Source: Cyclobacteriaceae bacterium (GTDB taxonomy: Bacteria > Bacteroidota > Bacteroidia > Cytophagales > Cyclobacteriaceae). From it: a stretch of DNA of 14,627 bases. The DNA lies in NCBI GenBank assembly GCA_009885605.1, contig VFKK01000260.1, positions 1 through 14,627 of the forward strand, in the 5' to 3' direction. The notes below the pieces were generated by a model, which did not search any database, was not told the DNA's origin, and saw only the letters and a program-made list of their open reading frames with translations. This document shows positions 1 to 7,062 of this stretch, one piece after another. How positions within the stretch are numbered: the stretch's first letter is position 1; every line of letters begins with the position of its first letter. The position numbers and the translations under genes are program-made.

Positions 1-171
1 ACGGATGTAATCCGGGGATATGATTTTGGTGGTCTGGTAGGGATGTGTGCGTATCTTCCAGGTGGAGTAAACTTGCAGTTGAGTTACGACTTTGGCCTGA
101 CAGGGCTTAATTATTACGACACAGATGTGAAAAATCAGGTATTGAAAATATCAGCAGGATTTGACTTCTAA
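1..171 (+). CDS. Outer-membrane beta-barrel protein, C-terminal fragment
   Basis: Frame 1 is open from the first base to a TAA at 169-171, giving 56 residues of a protein that starts outside the window. The fragment alternates hydrophobic and polar residues, is rich in Gly, Tyr and Asn, and ends in SAGFDF. A terminal Phe is the usual signal for BAM-dependent insertion of outer-membrane barrels. Segments such as GVNLQLSYDFGLTGL and VLKISAGFDF look like transmembrane beta strands with a short turn between them. This fits the last strands of a porin-like or PorT-like barrel protein of Bacteroidota, but the fragment is too short to name the family. It converges on ruvC, and both genes end at the hairpin at 179-208. 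Confidence 0.7.
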   Translation, partial: TDVIRGYDFGGLVGMCAYLPGGVNLQLSYDFGLTGLNYYDTDVKNQVLKISAGFDF

Positions 172-178
172 AAAATCT

Positions 179-208
179 AAACCCGATTCGCGTCGGGTTT
201 TATTTTTT
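179..208. terminator. Shared intrinsic terminator between the barrel gene and ruvC
   Basis: An 8-bp perfect stem, AAACCCGA (179-186) with TCGGGTTT (193-200), has a 6-base loop and is followed on the plus strand by a T-rich tail. On the minus strand the A-rich bases 171-180 become a T-rich tail, so the hairpin can serve both convergent genes. The ruvC stop codon (200-202) overlaps the right arm. Confidence 0.8.
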
Positions 209-775
209 TAACCGATCAGGGTTTTCTTCGATGAAGGATTTCCATCCTTCATTTCTTCCCCGGGTTTGCATTCGTCCTTCATGAAAATGATGGCAAAGCG
301 CCACCGCTAATGCGTCTGTAGCGTCCAATAATTTTGGAAGCTCCTCGATATTTAGTAAGGTCTGGAGCATTGCCGCCACTTGTTCTTTTGAGGCATTGCC
401 ATTGCCGGTGACGGATTGCTTTACTTTTTTCGGGGAATATTCGGTGATTGGAATGTCTCTTGCCAAAGCTGCTGCCATAGCGACTCCCTGAGCTCGTCCA
501 AGTTTGAGCATCGATTGAACATTTACTCCGTAAAAAGGAGCCTCGAGGGCGACAGTGTCCGGTAAGAATTCATCGATAATTGCCGTAACTCTCTCAAAAA
601 TCTTTTTCAATTTGAGTTCGTGAGTTTCATATTTTTTGAGATGGATCACTCCGTATTGCAAAATCTTGTATTTCTTCCCCTCGATGAGCAGCAATCCATA
701 TCCCATCACGGTGGTGCCGGGATCGATCCCAAGGATGATTTTTTCCTTTGCCTCTTTTTTTGGTTCTTTACTCAC
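200..775 (-). CDS. ruvC: Crossover junction endodeoxyribonuclease RuvC
   Basis: RuvC is the dimeric nuclease that cuts Holliday junctions symmetrically in recombination and repair, working with RuvAB in the cytoplasm. The 191-residue protein has the RNase H-like fold signatures: GIDPGTTVMGYG with Asp18, LEAPFYG with Glu78, and DATDALAVALCHH with Asp151 and Asp154. These are the four acidic metal-binding positions expected of the family. The segment KKVKQSVTGNGNASKEQV (116-133) matches the conserved DNA-binding region. The length is slightly above the E. coli protein (about 173) because of a Lys/Glu-rich start and a C-terminal extension. The start is GTG (773-775); no earlier in-frame ATG fits, and the next Met (24) would remove the first catalytic Asp. 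Its start lies 21 bases from that of the divergent glycosyltransferase, so the promoters probably lie within each other's coding sequence. Confidence 0.96.
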   Translation of the reverse strand: MSKEPKKEAKEKIILGIDPGTTVMGYGLLLIEGKKYKILQYGVIHLKKYETHELKLKKIFERVTAIIDEFLPDTVALEAPFYGVNVQSMLKLGRAQGVAMAAALARDIPITEYSPKKVKQSVTGNGNASKEQVAAMLQTLLNIEELPKLLDATDALAVALCHHFHEGRMQTRGRNEGWKSFIEENPDRLKK

Positions 776-796
776 ACCCGCAAGTTAGCCCAAAAG

Positions 797-1909
797 ATGC
801 TAAGTTTTTATCTGATCTGGACGCTGATCTATTTCCTTCTATTATCCAAATTAGCCAAATTCTGGCCAGTAAAAGTTTCGGAACCAAAGCCCGTTCAGAA
901 ATTTCCCAAAGTCTCGATTTTGATTCCCTGCAGAAATGAGGCTGTGAATATTCATTGTTTAGCGGGGGAACTCAAAAAGCTTCAGTTTCCAAATCTGGAG
1001 GTGATTTTGGTGGATGATAACAGCGAGGATGGTACATTTAAATTGATCGATGCGGCAAGAATTAATGACTCAAGAATTGTTGCGCTTAGAAGTCCCTGCC
1101 AAGGAAAAAAAGCAGCATTGGAATTTGGGATCGATCAGGCTAATGGTGAAATTATCCTTTGCTCGGACGCGGATTGTTCTTTTCCGGAAAATTGGGTGGA
1201 GAGCATGATTTCGCCATTTGAAAATCGAGAAACCCAACTTGTTGCGGGGTCAGTGATGGTAACAGGCAATGGTAAATTTTTACAAGCCTTCCAGCAAGCA
1301 GATTGGGCGAGCATCCTTTTGATTACTGCGTACTTTTTCTCCAAAAACAAACCACTGATGTGCAGCGGAGCCAATCTTGCCTATCGGAAAAGTGGCTTCC
1401 TGGAAGTTAGGGGATATGAGGGGAATCGTGATTTTTCCTCGGGAGATGATGAGTTTTTGCTGAAGAAAATAGTGAGGACGTTCGGAGCCGGATCCTGCGT
1501 TTATTTGCCTTTCGAAAAAAATCTGGTCCAAACCAATGCAGAACCAAGTTGGGGGGCACTCTTCAATCAACGTGTCCGCTGGGCAGGAAAGTGGAAAGCA
1601 CACCGATCTATTTTACATGCAGTTTCGGCGGTTTTCTCATTTCTGATCCAGCTTGTTTGGTTGGGCAGTTTTGGTTTACTGGGTTGTGGATCAATTGGAT
1701 TAGTCGTTTTCAGTTTGGTTTGGATTTTCAAAATTCTGGCAGAAAAAAGATCATTGGGGAAAGTTTTGAGAGGCCTTGGGTTCAACTATGATAAAACTAA
1801 TTCCGTCATGACCTCCTTCATCCACCCGATATATGTGCTGGCGGTGGGAATTGGTGTGATTGTTGGAAATTTCACCTGGAAAGGTCGCCGAACTAGCAGA
1901 AGTGTTTAA
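797..1909 (+). CDS. Membrane glycosyltransferase, family 2 (first copy)
   Basis: A 370-residue inner-membrane GT2 enzyme that should transfer a sugar from a nucleotide-sugar donor on the cytoplasmic face. An N-terminal membrane helix (about 2-20) precedes a GT-A domain: VSILIPCRNE near 40, VDDNSEDG (72-79), the metal-binding DAD (124-126), GDDE (216-219, acceptor-side acidic motif) and QRVRW (258-262). The QxxRW motif is typical of processive or lipid-acceptor GT2 enzymes. About three further helices fill the C-terminus. The frame is open back to 620, but that extension is antisense to the conserved start of ruvC; the ATG at 797, followed directly by the membrane helix, is preferred. It leads the operon. 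The sugar and acceptor cannot be read from the sequence; a polysaccharide, glycolipid or carotenoid glycoside are all possible. Confidence 0.88.
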   Translation: MLSFYLIWTLIYFLLLSKLAKFWPVKVSEPKPVQKFPKVSILIPCRNEAVNIHCLAGELKKLQFPNLEVILVDDNSEDGTFKLIDAARINDSRIVALRSPCQGKKAALEFGIDQANGEIILCSDADCSFPENWVESMISPFENRETQLVAGSVMVTGNGKFLQAFQQADWASILLITAYFFSKNKPLMCSGANLAYRKSGFLEVRGYEGNRDFSSGDDEFLLKKIVRTFGAGSCVYLPFEKNLVQTNAEPSWGALFNQRVRWAGKWKAHRSILHAVSAVFSFLIQLVWLGSFGLLGCGSIGLVVFSLVWIFKILAEKRSLGKVLRGLGFNYDKTNSVMTSFIHPIYVLAVGIGVIVGNFTWKGRRTSRSV

Positions 1910-1930
1910 TTTAGCCTTGAAAATCAAACC

Positions 1931-2182
1931 ATGACTGACGCAGAATTTGACCTTATGGACGAGGTTTACTTTGTCCAACCTTTTGAATACATCAAAGAAA
2001 CCCTTAAGTGGGAAGATGAATTGCTTGTGAAAACGCTGCAATCACTTTATTTTCAAGGATACATCAAATGCCTCGAAACGCCCGATCATGAGCGTTTTGA
2101 CGAAGTGGATGTGATGAAAGATGGGAAAGAATTGTTTTTTCTCGCGACCAAAAAAGGCCTGATGGCCCATAACTCACTCTAA
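1931..2182 (+). CDS. Small hypothetical protein, possible winged-helix fold
   Basis: I do not recognise a named family. The 83-residue acidic protein has no membrane helix and no signal peptide. Its layout resembles a minimal winged helix: a helix near 17-25 (PFEYIKETL), a longer amphipathic helix at about 27-44 (WEDELLVKTLQSLYFQGYIK), then a charged loop and a hydrophobic strand ending in LATKKGLMAH, which recalls the 'LTxKG' wing of MarR/PadR-like proteins. That reading is inference from pattern alone. The gene sits 21 bases after the first glycosyltransferase and 3 bases before the phosphatase, so it is almost certainly cotranscribed with them. It could be a small DNA-binding regulator or a protein-protein adaptor for the phosphatase or glycosyltransferase. 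Confidence 0.72.
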   Translation: MTDAEFDLMDEVYFVQPFEYIKETLKWEDELLVKTLQSLYFQGYIKCLETPDHERFDEVDVMKDGKELFFLATKKGLMAHNSL

Positions 2183-2185
2183 TCC

Positions 2186-3397
2186 TTGACTACCGAAACC
2201 CTAAAATATCAGCGCAAGGAACTTGAGCTAAAGGCTTTGCTGGAAATCACCCAGGCGATCAATGAAAATCAGTCTGAGGCGGTGCTTCTGAATATATTCA
2301 AATTTACCTGCTTGATTCATTTGAATATCAAAGCATTGCTCCTTTATGTGGCAAAAGAGGGTGATTTTGAAAACAAAATAAGTCATGGAATAAAATCCAA
2401 GGTGCCAAAATTTATTCCAGGCGATCAGGTGGTCGATGAAAAAAAATCCGGTGAACTGAGATTGAACATGGCAAGCGAATATTCTTTCGAGGAGCTTGAG
2501 ACGTATTTGCCGGTCTATCACAAAGATAAAATGCTTGCGATTTTATTTCTGCGAAGAAAGGATCTCCGTTTGGACGTGGACTTGAATTTTACCCAAGCCC
2601 TTACTAATATTCTGGTCGTTGCTCTTGAAAATAAGAGGTTTTCGCGAAAACAATTGCAGCAGGAAGTGCTGAATCGGGAGGTCGAGATTGCGTCTCAGGT
2701 GCAACAGATGCTTTTTCCTTCCGAACTTCCGAATTCCAAGGAGCTGAAAGCAAAGGTGACCTATTTCCCTCACAGCATGGTGGGCGGGGATTATTACGAT
2801 TTGGTACGGAGGTCAAAAGATGAAGTTTACTTCTGTATTGCAGATGTTTCCGGAAAAGGGATTTCGGCAGCGCTTTTAATGTCAAACTTCCAGGCAGCAC
2901 TTCGGACGCTGCTCAGAAGTGATGCAGATCTGAGAATGGTCGTCAATCAATTGAATTATACACTTTTTGAAAACACGAAAGGAGAGCGATTCATCACATT
3001 TTTTCTCGGACATTTTAATTTCAGGACTCGCGAACTTCATTTTGTAAATGCCGGGCATAATCCGCCATTGCTTTGTTGGGAAAATGAAAAGCGCAGTGAA
3101 ATTTTAGAAGCAGGTACCACTATACTAGGAGCCTTTGAGGAGTTACCCTTTTTGGAGATAGGAATAAGAAAAAACCTGAACGATTTTACAATTCATCTGT
3201 ATACAGATGGCTTGACAGAAGCCATGAATTCCTTCGAAGAAGAATACGGAGAGGAGCGTTTTCAGAGCTTTGTGGACACGCATATAAACATGGATCCGGA
3301 AGAATTTCATACGGTATTCCTGGAAAAAATGAGCGAATTTTCTCAGGATGTCCCGCTTACGGATGATTTGACATTACTCAGTTTAAGGTTCCAATAA
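2186..3397 (+). CDS. SpoIIE/RsbU-type PP2C phosphatase with N-terminal GAF-like domain
   Basis: A 403-residue cytoplasmic serine/threonine phosphatase of the SpoIIE/RsbU group, which in known systems dephosphorylates anti-sigma-factor antagonists. Residues about 10-150 resemble a GAF sensor domain (helix, sheet and a terminal helix VALENKRFSRKQLQQE). The coiled linker EVEIASQVQQMLFPSELP (about 165-182) is the hallmark switch helix before these phosphatases. Catalytic motifs follow: GGDYYDL (200-206), IADVSGKG with Asp220, VNAGHNPPLL (287-296), LYTDGLTEA with Asp341, and TDDLTLL with Asp393/394. All the expected metal-binding aspartates are present, so it should be active. The start is TTG at 2186, 3 bases after the previous stop; no in-frame ATG exists before residue 95. 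No STAS, HPr-kinase or sigma-factor partner is encoded in the window. Confidence 0.9.
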   Translation: MTTETLKYQRKELELKALLEITQAINENQSEAVLLNIFKFTCLIHLNIKALLLYVAKEGDFENKISHGIKSKVPKFIPGDQVVDEKKSGELRLNMASEYSFEELETYLPVYHKDKMLAILFLRRKDLRLDVDLNFTQALTNILVVALENKRFSRKQLQQEVLNREVEIASQVQQMLFPSELPNSKELKAKVTYFPHSMVGGDYYDLVRRSKDEVYFCIADVSGKGISAALLMSNFQAALRTLLRSDADLRMVVNQLNYTLFENTKGERFITFFLGHFNFRTRELHFVNAGHNPPLLCWENEKRSEILEAGTTILGAFEELPFLEIGIRKNLNDFTIHLYTDGLTEAMNSFEEEYGEERFQSFVDTHINMDPEEFHTVFLEKMSEFSQDVPLTDDLTLLSLRFQ

Positions 3398-3400
3398 GCG

Positions 3401-4027
3401 ATGGTTTGGCATACAGTTCCAACTCTGGTGCAGCGGGTTTTTCCAGAAAGGATATGGAATGGAAACCCTGAGAATAACCGAATTTACCTCACCTTTGATG
3501 ATGGACCGGTTCCCGGAGTTACTGATTTTGTGTTAGATGAATTGGCAAAAAGAAATCAGGTTGCTACTTTTTTTGTAGTAGGAGACAATGTTTGTAAACA
3601 TCCTGAACTTGCCCGGAGAATACTGGACTCAGGGCATCAGATCGGAAATCATACTTTTAACCATCTGAATGGATGGAAAACTGATCTGAATTCTTATATC
3701 GAAAGTGTTGTACAATGTCAGGAATCACTTCGTGATTTGTTGGCCTTCGAAGCAATTTTTTTTCGACCTCCATATGGGTTACTGACTCAATCTCAAGCCA
3801 AACTGGTGAGGGAAACACATCAAATTGCAATGTGGAGTTTATTGTCCGGGGACTACGATGAGCAGCTCAGATCTGAGGAGATTTTAGAAAAAACTAAAAT
3901 TCACTCTGCTCAGGGAAAAATTGTTGTTTTTCATGATCAGGAGAAAACTGCGAAAGTCTTACCCAATTTTTTACCACATTACCTCGATTATGTTCTGGAT
4001 CAGGGTTGGTCCACTTCCACTTTATGA
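3401..4027 (+). CDS. Polysaccharide deacetylase, NodB homology domain
   Basis: A 208-residue carbohydrate esterase family 4 enzyme that should remove N- or O-acetyl groups from a sugar polymer or glycolipid. The five NodB motifs can be read: TFDDGP (31-36, base Asp33 and metal Asp34), GNHTFNH with His84 and His88, RPPYG (122-126), a GDYD segment near 150-153, and VVFHDQ with His178. The domain fills the whole protein. There is no signal peptide or anchoring helix, which is unusual for a family that mostly acts outside the membrane; it could act on a cytoplasmic-side intermediate or be held by the membrane glycosyltransferases. It starts 3 bases after the phosphatase stop, and its stop overlaps the next start as ATGA. 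Confidence 0.92.
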   Translation: MVWHTVPTLVQRVFPERIWNGNPENNRIYLTFDDGPVPGVTDFVLDELAKRNQVATFFVVGDNVCKHPELARRILDSGHQIGNHTFNHLNGWKTDLNSYIESVVQCQESLRDLLAFEAIFFRPPYGLLTQSQAKLVRETHQIAMWSLLSGDYDEQLRSEEILEKTKIHSAQGKIVVFHDQEKTAKVLPNFLPHYLDYVLDQGWSTSTL

Positions 4028-5139
4028 TCTTTATCGTTTCAATAGCTTTGGTTTCTGTTCTGTTTGTTCAGAATGCCTTGCTAATCCTTTTTGGCAGGAT
4101 CAATTTCAAAAATCATAGAAAAAAATTACCCCAAAATCTCCCTTCTGTTTCGGTTTTGATAGCAGCAAGAAATGAAGAAGAGCATTTGCCGAGGCTACTT
4201 GCTTCACTCGAACTGCTTGATTACCCGGAGGAAAAATTACAGATTTTGATTGCAGATGACCAGAGTTCGGATTCGACCTTAAAAATTATCAAAAGTTGGT
4301 GCGATCGCCCGTCAAGAAGTTATTTCGTAATTGAAGCGCATCAGGCATTTACTCGAAATGCGAATGGAAAGGCAAATGCACTGGCTTTTTTGGAAGAACG
4401 CGCAATTGGAGAGTTTCTTTTTTTTACCGATGCTGATTGCAAGGCACACTCCGGCTGGATCAATGAAGCAGTTTCCTGTATGGATCCAAGTGTTGGCTTG
4501 CTCAATGGAATCACTCAAGTGAAGGGTGATAGCTTTCTTGCCAAAATGCAGGAAATCGACTGGTGGAATACTTTGGGAGTGGTCAAAATAGTAACTGACT
4601 TGGGATGGCCTGCTACAGGAATAGGTAATAATATGGTAATCCGAAGGGAAGCTTTGGAAAAAATAGGTGGTTTTGAATATCTGCCTTTTTGCTTAACTGA
4701 AGACCTTGAACTCTCCAGGTCGATTCGAAAAGCCGGATACCGGGTTCTACATCAGGTAAGTGAGGAAATATTGCTTTTCACAAAGGCGGAACCTGACTGG
4801 AAATCGCTGATGCAACAGCGCAAACGGTGGATGCAGGGCGTGGTTACATTGCCACTATTTTGGTTGATAATGCTTTTTTTTCAAGCTGCATTTTTCCCTG
4901 CAATAGGATATTTCATATGGGTTAGTCCTTTGCTGGGGATCATTATTTGGTTGCTGAAAATTGTATTTCAGGGATTTTTCATGAGAGAATTGTCATCCAA
5001 AGTTACTACGCCTCCAAAGTGGAAGGATCTTTTGATATTTGATTTTTATTATTGGTTTCTACCTGCCATACGATTCTTTATTACTTTTGGCCTTCCCAAA
5101 CCCAATGGAAAACCAGAAAATACAGATGAATCTGATTGA
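4024..5139 (+). CDS. Membrane glycosyltransferase, family 2 (second copy)
   Basis: A 371-residue GT2 enzyme with the same plan as the first copy but clearly diverged from it. It has an N-terminal membrane helix (1-24), VSVLIAARNEEEH, ADDQSSD with Asp78/79, FFTDADC with Asp136/138, the acidic TEDLE (225-229), QRKRW (265-269) and C-terminal membrane helices (about 275-330 and near 345-365). The motif spacing supports an active enzyme facing the cytoplasm. I chose the ATG at 4024 because it overlaps the deacetylase stop (ATGA), which suggests translational coupling; an in-frame ATG at 4006 would add six residues and a longer overlap. Together with the deacetylase and the first glycosyltransferase it suggests a pathway making a deacetylated glycan or glycolipid. 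Substrate unknown. Confidence 0.9.
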   Translation: MIFIVSIALVSVLFVQNALLILFGRINFKNHRKKLPQNLPSVSVLIAARNEEEHLPRLLASLELLDYPEEKLQILIADDQSSDSTLKIIKSWCDRPSRSYFVIEAHQAFTRNANGKANALAFLEERAIGEFLFFTDADCKAHSGWINEAVSCMDPSVGLLNGITQVKGDSFLAKMQEIDWWNTLGVVKIVTDLGWPATGIGNNMVIRREALEKIGGFEYLPFCLTEDLELSRSIRKAGYRVLHQVSEEILLFTKAEPDWKSLMQQRKRWMQGVVTLPLFWLIMLFFQAAFFPAIGYFIWVSPLLGIIIWLLKIVFQGFFMRELSSKVTTPPKWKDLLIFDFYYWFLPAIRFFITFGLPKPNGKPENTDESD

Positions 5140-5902
5140 TACGCATGCACATATTTACTCTTCGAAATTTGATGATGATCGTGATCTGATCATTCAGGAG
5201 ATCAGGGAGGCGGGAGTGGAGCGGATTTATATGCCGAATGTGGATGTGAATACAATTGAGGCGATGTTGTCATGTGAGGAGAAATACCCGGATTTATGCA
5301 TTCCGATGATGGGTTTGCATCCCTGCGATGTGAAGGACGATTTTGAAGAACAGCTTGTTGTGATGGAAGAATGGCTCCATAAAAGATCATTTGCAGCAAT
5401 AGGAGAGATAGGGCTCGATCTGTACTGGGATAAATCCTTTTTTGAACAACAGAAAAAGGCTTTGCGGATTCAGATTGGTTGGGCAAAAGCTAAAAATCTC
5501 CCGATAGTGCTCCACTGCAGAGAATCTATGGAGGAGACGATTGCAATTGTTACAGAAGAACATGATGGAAAACTCCGCGGTATTTTCCATTGCTTCAATG
5601 GCACTGTGAATCAGGCCAAGGAAATAGTAGAAATGGGATTTCTATTGGGAATCGGCGGTGTAGCCACGTATAAGAATGGTGGTTTGGACCTTGTAATTCC
5701 GGAAATAGGAATAGAAAATCTGGTGTTAGAAACGGATGCACCTTATCTTGCTCCCGTGCCCCACAGGGGAAAAAGAAATTCTTCGGCCTATTTGCCATTT
5801 ATTGCAGAGAAAATCGGGGACTTTCTCAAGATTTCTAAAGAAGCGGTAGCGCTCAAAACAAAAGAAAACGCTTTGAATTTATTCCATGATTTACAGTCAT
5901 GA
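5126..5902 (+). CDS. TatD-family metal-dependent hydrolase (DNase)
   Basis: A 258-residue TIM-barrel hydrolase of the TatD family, metal-dependent nucleases with 3'-5' exonuclease activity linked to DNA repair and quality control. The metal ligands are all visible: DTHAH with His7/His9, GEIGLD with Glu94, VLHCRE with His130, IFHCFNG with His155, and ETDAPYLAP with Asp204. The length matches the family (about 255-265). The ATG at 5126 puts DTHAH at residues 5-9, as is usual; an in-frame ATG at 5105 would add seven residues. The gene overlaps the end of the glycosyltransferase by 14 bases, and its stop overlaps the asparaginase start as ATGA, so it is cotranscribed with both. It has no evident functional link to the glycan genes. 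Confidence 0.94.
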   Translation: MNLIDTHAHIYSSKFDDDRDLIIQEIREAGVERIYMPNVDVNTIEAMLSCEEKYPDLCIPMMGLHPCDVKDDFEEQLVVMEEWLHKRSFAAIGEIGLDLYWDKSFFEQQKKALRIQIGWAKAKNLPIVLHCRESMEETIAIVTEEHDGKLRGIFHCFNGTVNQAKEIVEMGFLLGIGGVATYKNGGLDLVIPEIGIENLVLETDAPYLAPVPHRGKRNSSAYLPFIAEKIGDFLKISKEAVALKTKENALNLFHDLQS

Positions 5903-6966
5903 ATTATAAAATAGTAAGACTTAATACAGGATTAAGAACCAGTAAAACCTCATCGGTGCTGATTATCTACACCGGGGGAACACTTGGAATGGCCTATGAT
6001 GAATCGGGAGCATTAGTTCCTTTCAATTTTGGCCAAATCCTGGAGAAAATTCCCATCATGTCCAATATGAATATCGCCATCACGGTGATTTCATTTCCGG
6101 AGCCAATCGATTCATCAAATGTCTCGATGAAGCACTGGACGGATATGGCATACATCATATATGAGAATTACGACAGCTACGATGGTTTTGTGGTTTTGCA
6201 TGGCACAGACACGATGGCCTATTCAGCATCTATGATGAGCTATATGCTTCAAGGACTGAATAAACCTGTGATTTTTACAGGTGCACAGCTTCCTATTTCG
6301 GCTATGAGATCTGATGCAAGAGAAAACTTAATGACTTCCCTTGAAATAGCGACTGCGAAGATTAATGATAAGCCGATCGTACCGGAGGTTTGTATTTTCT
6401 TTAATCATATGCTTCTGAGGGGCAACCGATCAAAGAAAGTTCAGAGTGTCCATTTTGATGCATTTGAGTCCGAAAATTATCCTTCATTGGCTGAGGCAGG
6501 AATTGTCATTGATTACAATATCTCCGCAATCAGACCCCTTGAATCGCACAAGAAATTAACCAAACGAAGTCACCTTGACAATAAGGTGATGGTATTGAAG
6601 CTATTTCCGGGAATCACCTCCATGATCATGGATGCATGTTTCGATATTGAGGGTCTTAAGGGAGTTGTGTTGGAAACATACGGTTCAGGCAATAGCCCAA
6701 GCGAAGCTTGGTTTATGAATTCTCTGGGTAGGGCAATTAAAAAAGGCTTAATTATTTTGAATGTGTCTCAGTGTAATGGAGGTAGAGTAATTCAGGGAAG
6801 GTATGAGACTAGTAAGGAACTATTGAATGTGGGTGTAATAAGTGGTGCAGATATCACCACAGAAGCCGCAATAACCAAATTAATGTTTTTGCTTGGCCAA
6901 GAGAAAAATCTGGATGATGTAAGGGAAAAACTCACAATCCCCTTGGCTGGTGAAATGACTTCCTGA
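5899..6966 (+). CDS. ansA: Type I L-asparaginase
   Basis: Hydrolyses L-asparagine to aspartate and ammonia; the type I enzymes are cytoplasmic. The 355-residue protein shows both catalytic threonine motifs: YTGGTLGM with nucleophile Thr25, and LHGTDTMAYSA with Thr103-Asp104. Other family blocks are VIFTGAQLPISAMRSDARENL (about 124-144), VCIFFNHMLLRGNR, the dimer-interface region VVLETYGSGN, and a C-terminal segment with GADITTEAAITKL. No signal peptide is present, which separates it from periplasmic type II enzymes. Length is typical for the group (about 340-350). Its ATG overlaps the TatD stop (ATGA), and I see no terminator between it and the tRNA gene, so read-through transcripts may end at 7182. 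Confidence 0.94.
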   Translation: MNYKIVRLNTGLRTSKTSSVLIIYTGGTLGMAYDESGALVPFNFGQILEKIPIMSNMNIAITVISFPEPIDSSNVSMKHWTDMAYIIYENYDSYDGFVVLHGTDTMAYSASMMSYMLQGLNKPVIFTGAQLPISAMRSDARENLMTSLEIATAKINDKPIVPEVCIFFNHMLLRGNRSKKVQSVHFDAFESENYPSLAEAGIVIDYNISAIRPLESHKKLTKRSHLDNKVMVLKLFPGITSMIMDACFDIEGLKGVVLETYGSGNSPSEAWFMNSLGRAIKKGLIILNVSQCNGGRVIQGRYETSKELLNVGVISGADITTEAAITKLMFLLGQEKNLDDVREKLTIPLAGEMTS

Positions 6967-6995
6967 CTTCATTTATTGGCTATTATTCAGGAATA

Positions 6996-7027
6996 TTTGG
7001 AATCGGGACGAATAATTTTTTTCTTTG
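6996..7027 (+). promoter_or_regulatory. Candidate Bacteroidota-type promoter for tRNA-Ser
   Basis: TTTG at 6996-6999 and TTTCTTTG at 7020-7027 are separated by 20 bases. This fits the -33 TTTG / -7 TAnnTTTG pattern of Bacteroidota promoters except for T instead of A at the second -7 base. A start site near 7034 would leave about 29 bases before the mature tRNA. Confidence 0.55.
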
Positions 7028-7039
7028 CACTCCGATTCC
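6999..7039. repeat. 8-bp inverted repeat bracketing the tRNA promoter
   Basis: GGAATCGG (6999-7006) and CCGATTCC (7032-7039) are perfect reverse complements separated by 25 bases. The arms lie next to the -33 element and over the expected transcription start, with the -7 element between them. It could be an operator, an RNA hairpin in read-through asparaginase transcripts, or chance. Confidence 0.5.
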
Positions 7040-7062
7040 GAAAAACGAATTACAATTGACAC

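Noticed and set aside
719..730. Perfect 12-bp palindrome GGGATCGATCCC
   Set aside because: It falls on the codons for the invariant Gly-Ile-Asp-Pro of RuvC, so the protein sequence largely explains it; not a likely operator.
620..796. N-terminal extension of the first glycosyltransferase frame
   Set aside because: It is antisense to the conserved first RuvC motifs, has no glycosyltransferase-like features, and the ATG at 797 leads directly into the expected membrane helix.
1280..1603. 107-codon minus-strand frame opposite the first glycosyltransferase
   Set aside because: It overlaps essential glycosyltransferase motifs on the plus strand and shows no domain of its own.
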